Below, piece after piece: positions 58,121 to 64,000 of a DNA stretch of 64,000 nucleotides. Source of the DNA: Ostrinia nubilalis (taxonomy: Eukaryota > Arthropoda > Insecta > Lepidoptera > Crambidae); NCBI RefSeq assembly GCF_963855985.1, contig NC_087109.1, positions 2,810,001-2,874,000 of the forward strand, given 5' to 3'. Both the position numbers and the translations under genes were made by a program. Under the pieces are notes generated by a model. It had not been told where the DNA came from and did no database searches. It worked only from the letters and a program-made list of their open reading frames with translations. Each line of letters opens with the position of its first letter. Within the stretch, counting starts at the first letter, position 1.

Positions 58121-58330
58121 ACGAAGACATCATGTTTTTTGCAGGAATTGATTTTTGGAGGATCCCGTTTATAGATGTTTCTACACGTTTTCATAATTAC
58201 AGCGTTCACAAGAACATCTCGTTAGCAGTCTCCCGCAAAAAACTGGTCGAATTTCAAATACATCATGACGTGTGTTTTCACGACAGTCCAGTTTTAAGGA
58301 CAATCCTGCACTACTGGATCCAGCAAAACA
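58121..58330 (+). repeat. Rep-E interspersed repeat
   Basis: CATGTTTTTTGCAGGAATTG start and ACTGGATCCAGCAAAACAGG end. The internal order matches 19132-19345. The 118-codon frame crossing it spans the preceding MITE too and is rejected as a gene. Confidence 0.65.
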
Positions 58331-58689
58331 GGAACGCGAGCCTAAGGCGTCCTAATTATGGACCCTATAAAGGACTGTTCACTAAAGTTTCGCATACGTC
58401 ACGCCGATGACGTAGCTTCTACTCTGCGTTTCTCTAACGCCCACTCTCTACAAACAGTTTCTAATGTCAAAGGGCATAACTCAGTTCAGCAGTGACGTCA
58501 AAATGTTCTTTGAATACTTTTTAACTAAAGCTAGTCTTTTGTTTTTTAAATAGAGTAAAATAAAAATAAATATTTTTTACCGTCACGTCAGTCAGCTTCA
58601 GATTCAGATTTCCAAAATGTTTAGGCTGTTATAAATTAATATAATATGAAGCCTTTAATTGAAGGTTAATAATATTTTACGCAAACGCA

Positions 58690-58838
58690 GCGTGCGACAT
58701 CGACCCAGAAGATGGACCGACGACCTGATAAAGGTAACAGGAAGGCGTTGGATGCAGGCCGCTTCCAACCGTGCGATGTGACAGTCATTGGGGGAGGCCT
58801 ATGTTCAGCAGTGGACGTCCTGTGGCTGAAATTATGAT
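58690..58838 (+). mobile_element. RTE-1 LINE 3' end
   Basis: GATGGACCGACGACCTGATA, GGCGTTGGATGCAGGCC and ATGTTCAGCAGTGGACGTCC, ending at GGCTGAAATTATGATTA where the tail is degraded. Confidence 0.8.
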
Positions 58839-59585
58839 TAAAATTCTATATTAGTATGTACTATAGAATTTGAATTTGACACCAAGTCGACTCACGTAAA
58901 ACCTCGTTTTCCTAAAACCTTCAATTCTATGATTCAATCTACTGCACTTTGCCTACGAATGTGACGCCTAACTCCATTTCAAACATGCCTGTCGGATGAG
59001 TCGCCAGACGCGTGAAATGCCAACGCGCAACGTTGGGCCAACGTCTGATGCACCTGCGACTATTTCTGAACAGAGAGAGTAATGATAAATTATAGTTATT
59101 GATTTATTTCAGACTACAACAAGAGCAGTGAAATGGGTAATAAACAATAGGTACATCTATAGAATAGTCACTTGAAGAAGATTGTGCGAGTTTCCACTTA
59201 AAGTATTAGGAAACGGACAAAAATGCTACAGAATTGGTAGCTAAAGGAATATAGGAACTTTGATTCTAGTATCAATACTACCATAATATTATCACGACTT
59301 ATTAAAATGTTTTTTAAAGCAAAAAAAACTTTTGTCAAAATCTGACCTTTATCTTTTAGACCACTATTGACAACACAACCAGGTCAATTTAAGTACGCAC
59401 CTGGCAGCCGTGACGTCACATTGACGCTCTGGTACGGACTGGGCGAACGTGGAGAGGAGTGCGGATAAGTGGGAGGAAGAAGCGCATTCCAACGAGGTAC
59501 GCAGTTAGCTCGATTGGGTTGTAGGTACTATCGAGAATTTAGGAGCCTAAGTAAGTACATTATGACTGGGATAATCCATCTAGAC

Positions 59586-59812
59586 CATTGGTTCCCAAAG
59601 TGGGGGGTGCGCCCCCCAGGGGAGGCGCAAAGACCTTTCAAGGGGGGCGCGGGCCATCTGTGTACTAAGTATAAAAAACCTGCGACCGCTGAGAGAATGC
59701 ATTCCAAGCTGCTCGATACGACCAATAAATAATCTTGACTGGAAGAGGGGGGGTGCGAAATTTTTTGTATGGTCTAAAGAAAATGCGTCATAAATAAGTT
59801 TGGGAACCAATG
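59586..59812. mobile_element. hAT-like MITE, 227 bp, with GC-rich subterminal hairpins
   Basis: Inverted ends CATTGGTTCCCAAA, flanked by ATCTAGAC (59578-59585) and AACTAGAC (59813-59820), an 8-bp duplication with one change that fits nTnnnnAn. GGGGGGTGCGCCCCCC lies near the left end. Frames on both strands here are artefacts of the element. Confidence 0.85.
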
Positions 59813-59820
59813 AACTAGAC

Positions 59821-62260
59821 CATCTGTAGACAGAAGGTAATTAAGAATCAGATGTCATCAGGGTTATATTTTACCCAATTCAAAAATACACCCAGACATC
59901 TGATTAGTCTTATCCCAAAATAACGCTTATTTATCATAAACATATGCCAAACATAACAATACATGCCACAGTCATAACCAATTATACAAATAATTTGATT
60001 GTTACACCAACGTTAGGTCAAACACTCGCCTGATACCTGGCGGCTGATTTTGGCAAACTACTGTCACCAAAAATAATTGTATTGTCTCCCAGTCACCTTG
60101 ACTGATAAATGCAATCAATGCAGCTCAAGAATTTAAAATTTTCTATCTATCATAATGAATTTTTTGAACTTGCAGAGTCAAGAGCGAAAGAAATGAAAGA
60201 AATCCAGAAAAACAGAAGTTGAGAGAATTGCTGAATAAAATGCTGTCGTCTGGACTTGTCAAGATAAGAATGTTTGCATGTCATTGCTCACGATAGTTTT
60301 AAGAGTAAATCTTAGTGGTTTATAAGGGCTATCGATATAAAATCATGTAGGTACTGTGTTGTTTAAATGATAAATAAATTTAAAAAAATGAGAAGATTGG
60401 AAGTAAGGAAGGAACTACTTGGGTACATAAAGATAAGTAATAAAATAAGACTTTAAATATTAAAATAAGTTGCACATTATGAATTTGTCAGCGATCTAGC
60501 TAGAGTCTATCTTTCTTTTCTCTGTCATTTTGCAAATACAATTAAGGCTTGGTATTTCTGCTAAAGTAGGTATTTCGCGCTGTCAAAATCTGCGCGCGCA
60601 ATACTTCGCCGAAGACAGCGCGCCAAAGAGCTCTCGCGGCTACACAGTATAGAAATACCAGTTGGTTAGGTTAGGTTGACTTCCTTCCGTTCAAGCGTCA
60701 CACTCACAGCACTTTCTAATACAAATCATATCCAAGTGATACAAATTAAAACAACTTTCAGAATTTTTGGGAATATATTTTAGAATCGAATAAATATAAA
60801 ATATAACTGCCAAAGTAAACACGGTTCAAAGAGGCGTGGCGTCACCCGACCTTCCGGAATTTTCAAGATTACGTCACCCGACCTATCGTTAGGTCCTCGG
60901 GAGCTTGAGCGATTGGAAAAACATTTTATGATCAGTTACTCTTAGTAGCGATTATTTAGAGCTTGGATAATAAATTATAGTTGTTGCAATTCACGAAACT
61001 TTGCATGTGGTTAATTACATTAATCAGTACACGCATCAATTTTGTTCAGTCTTTTTGTTTATTAATAAATAAAAATATCATACTAAAATTGCATACATAT
61101 TTTTTTGTATTGGTCTGGGTGTTTTCTTTCCATAATTTATGTATAACGTATGTACGGGGCTCTGTATTGAAAATCACTATGAGCATCACACGCGGTTACC
61201 TGCCGCAGGCACCCGCTCTGAGCACTCATGGGAATTTATGCAGAGGTCGCTAGAGTTTGACTTTGAGCTTTGTTTATAGTCATTACGAAGCAGATTTTGA
61301 TGGGAAACTGCACTGTCTTGAATTCGAAAGGGTAATTTGACGGTGTTAGGGGAATTCTAGGAATAAATGCAGAGCCTCCTCATTGAAATTGAGACATTTC
61401 AATTTGAGATTTCACTTGACATTGATTGCAATCTGACATGGAGTTTTCAAACACTTGTAAAAATAAAAAGTAATTAAATCAAAAGCAGTAAGACTCCCAA
61501 AATAACTTTCTACCCCTTTTACACGTTTGTCATAAATTATAATATTAAGGAATTGTTAAGCAAAATTTCAAGTAGATTGAACCAAATAATCACTGTCCCA
61601 TACAAACTTTGCCCCCTTATTTCATCCCCTTCATTTCTTGACCCCATTTCGGAAAATCGGATGCCTACGTCATACAAAGAACACACCTTCCAACTTTCAG
61701 GTCTCTACGATATCCGTCAGTCATTTAGGACTAAGCATTTTTATTAGTTGTCCAATACTCTATCGTTCCAGGTATGTCATTGACAGGAGGACGCTACTAT
61801 CTTAATGGGTTATTTATTAGTCCCAACTTTATACCACTTGACATTTCAGAATCGTTTGACTTTAGATACCTAAGCGATTTGATATTCAGAGTCCCTTAAT
61901 GAAATCAAGTTCTAAAATAACTTGAGGTGTTGTACCCGATCAAGCTTTTCATTGCAGGACAGTTAAAAATAGTTTTATTATTAGTTTCTTCTTTAAGTCT
62001 TGATTTGTCAGAGTAGGTAAAGGCTCCATGAGAGCAAAATTTAGCTTTATAATAGTTTTTAATTTTTTTCTTGAAATATTTGACGCCTTGTAATCTCTCG
62101 TTAATATAGGTCCACACAAATAAAGAATGTTTGACTTCGACTTTAATAATTATGCTCTTACATAATTAGAATAATATAAGAATAAGAATTTTTCGGTTTT
62201 TATATAAGGTGTTATTTTTTTAACTGATCATATTTTACCAACACATCCTATTACCCCCTA
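59821..62260. other. Intergenic with small repeat fragments
   Basis: Contains a GC-rich inverted-repeat patch at about 60549-60663 (GGTATTTCTGC against AGAAATACC), a solo left end of the 48341-type MITE near 60978, and a SINE-1 middle fragment at about 61091-61145 (TTGTATTGGTCTGGGTG). No gene recognised. Confidence 0.4.
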
Positions 62261-62262
62261 TT

Positions 62263-62450
62263 GGGTTAGTAGTAGTTTCGCACGATTTTCCTTCGCACGA
62301 ATATGCGAAACGTCCCCTTTCAATAATAATTTTTTTTTAGTAGGCGTTTCGCCCTGATGTATTAGAAGTATTAAAATCGCGTGCGAATCGACTCTTTTTT
62401 GAACTAGTAGTATGCGATTACTAGTTCTCAAAGGGGTCGATTCGCACCCG
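62263..62450. mobile_element. Truncated copy of the 18164-type foldback MITE
   Basis: Starts GGGTTAGTAGTAGTTTCGCA and follows the 18164 copy through the palindrome centre, but the right arm stops soon after CGATTCGCACCCG. Next to it a small hairpin at 62465-62517 (CCAAACTAATAT and its inverse) replaces the missing arm. Confidence 0.75.
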
Positions 62451-62534
62451 TTCGATTGTGAAAACCAAACTAATATATTTACTGTAAGTAAATGCTAAAT
62501 AGTAAATATTAGTTTGGATTGTGAATATCCTATC

Positions 62535-62950
62535 CTACTATAATATTATAAAGGCGAAAGTTCGGATGTCTGGATGTCATGATGTCTGGATGTTTGTTAC
62601 TCTTTCACGCAAAAATTACTGTACGGATTTTGTTGAAACTTTATAGTATTATTGTTTATAACCCAGATTAACATATAGGCTAACTTATGACGATATGTGA
62701 CAAATAAATTTCAATAAATAAATAAGACGTGTCTAAAAAGCGAACTCTACCTATCGTCATTGGTTAAAATCTACAGCGCTGGACAAACTACTGTATGACG
62801 TTCGTAAATATTCATTCGGGGGAAGCCGTGAAACGCCATCTATCAACATGATATCTAACGGGGGTAAAACGAGGTCCACGCGAACGAAGTCGCGGGCGGC
62901 CGCTATTTTATAATAGGTAGCGCGGGCGGCCGCTATTTTATAATAGGTAG
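62535..62950 (-). repeat. Rep-D interspersed repeat with 30-bp terminal tandem duplication
   Basis: Same order as 53575-53940 (AAAGGCGAAAGTTCGGATG through GGTCCACGCGAACGAAG). The final 30 bases (CGCGGGCGGCCGCTATTTTA and ten more) occur twice in perfect tandem at 62891-62920 and 62921-62950. Confidence 0.8.
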
Positions 62951-63888
62951 CTTTCCCTCCGCAACCTTATTGGTATTCCATGTATGTGTCTTTTAACTGA
63001 TTTCTGTTAAACATTTCATGTAAAATTTGTCCAGTTATAACTCCATTTACATCTGCATCTGTAAACAAGGGTTCATGTTCTCCAGCCCAGATGCCGAGTA
63101 AACAGAATCGTCTTTCAGTGACGTGCAGCTGCCCCTATATTTGACCCTCTGACCTAATTTTTTATTATTTATTTGTATCAGTGTGCTCTTCTAATAAGTG
63201 TAAGACGATTGTATGTAGGTACTATTAATATGTAATTTTAACTCATTGGTTTTGTCTCATATTTAAGGAATTTACTATGTATCATGAGTTGAGTCTTCGT
63301 TTAAAAGGATGCGAACGATTTAAATTTCAATAGGTAGACAAAATTGATAATTCTTAATTATCAAATAATTTAGCTTTCTCCAGTAACACTGATATTATTA
63401 TACTGTGACTCATCAAAGTCATCATTGTCAAAAATATTGACAAATCGCGAACTGTCACGTCCAAAAAACTGACACGCGTCCGTCCTCCGTAAGCGCCACC
63501 GCGCGACTGATTGAGATTGTCCAAGCCGTCATGGACGATTTTTTCCACATTTTTTAACATAGTAACTAAATAAGACGCAATATAAAAATTCCATCCGTTA
63601 AAAGCCCTCAAGTTATTTCTGGACTTTAGTTTAGTAAAAGATTTAGAATCTCAAATCGCTTATTTTAAAAATAAAACCATAATTAGAAAACGAATAGAGG
63701 TAACTTTGGGAATTTATTCTATCGAGTCAACTTCATCAAATCGTGTTTCCATCCGTTAATAGCCCTAGAAAATATCCTCAACTATGCCCAATAAAAATCT
63801 TAGCCTTTAATTTTACTGTTTAGTACCTCTAAAATGAAAAATGAAAACCTCATTTTCGCCATTTTCTCTGCTACCCGGCCTTAAGAGT
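62951..63888. other. Intergenic; weak - strand exon-like patch
   Basis: A GC-richer patch at 63470-63535 lies in a - strand frame of 85 codons (63354-63611) that includes GLDNLNQSRGGAYGG. No convincing splice sites or known motif support it, so no gene is called. Confidence 0.3.
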
Positions 63889-64000
63889 AGGCGCACACCG
63901 TTGATTTTGCTTTGAGTTTGAGTTGTGCCCGATTTTAAATTGTATGAAGAATCGGCCAAATCGAATCGGCGTAGTGTGCGCACTCCCATACATGCCCATA
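63889..64000. mobile_element. PIF/Harbinger-like MITE, cut by window end
   Basis: GAGTAGGCGCACACCGTTGA preceded by TAA. Same family as 11535-11709. The right end lies beyond the window. Confidence 0.8.

Noticed and set aside
58054..58410. 118-codon + strand gene
   Set aside because: It starts inside a MITE and crosses Rep-E, so it is best explained as read-through of repeats.
63354..63611. 85-codon - strand gene or exon
   Set aside because: A GC-richer centre (GLDNLNQSRGGAYGG) is suggestive, but splice sites are weak, the rest is hydrophobic AT-rich translation, and no family was recognised.
1..64000. CRISPR array, bacterial operon or viral genome
   Set aside because: No regularly spaced short repeats with unique spacers, no gene-dense blocks and no viral structural genes were seen. 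Intron-split genes and SINEs show nuclear insect DNA.

Overview
The window is eukaryotic nuclear DNA, almost certainly from a moth or butterfly (Lepidoptera). The evidence is AT-rich sequence, genes split by GT-AG introns, tRNA-derived SINEs, RTE-type LINE tails that end in ATG/CAT microsatellites, many small foldback or terminal-inverted-repeat elements, and an insect-type C/EBP gene. There are no operons, bacterial genes or CRISPR arrays.

Only two genes can be read in full. The first is on the + strand at 6079-11962. It is a secreted trypsin-like serine protease in eight exons (508 residues), with an intact catalytic triad and an unusual charged C-terminal extension of about 145 residues. 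Its introns hold LINE debris and two terminal-inverted-repeat elements. The second is on the + strand at 32559-33401. It is an intronless bZIP transcription factor of the C/EBP family (280 residues), preceded by a TATA-like box and a GC-rich leader, and followed by several kilobases with few repeats and several sites resembling C/EBP or C/EBP-CRE hybrid targets.

Three weaker gene signals are flagged. One is an isolated 65-codon exon on the - strand (4020-4214). The second is a CpG-rich promoter-like patch with a possible non-coding first exon (50.33-50.61 kb). The third is an exon-like block (55146-55334) that encodes a signal-peptide-like stretch but has no ATG in that frame.

The rest is mainly mobile-element sequence. 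0.9-2.4 kb holds a 5'-truncated non-LTR retrotransposon with a readable reverse transcriptase on the - strand. 12-31 kb is dense in SINEs, RTE tails and an interspersed repeat called Rep-A here, including a twin-primed RTE insertion and several local tandem duplications. 36-45 kb holds MITEs, two tRNA-derived SINEs and a 1.4-kb inverted repeat with arms of about 600 bp. 51-64 kb holds more MITEs, some with exact target-site duplications that suggest hAT (8 bp) or PIF/Harbinger (TTA/TAA) mobilisation. Family names such as Rep-A, Rep-C, Rep-E, SINE-1, SINE-2, RTE-1 and RTE-2 are labels used only here.
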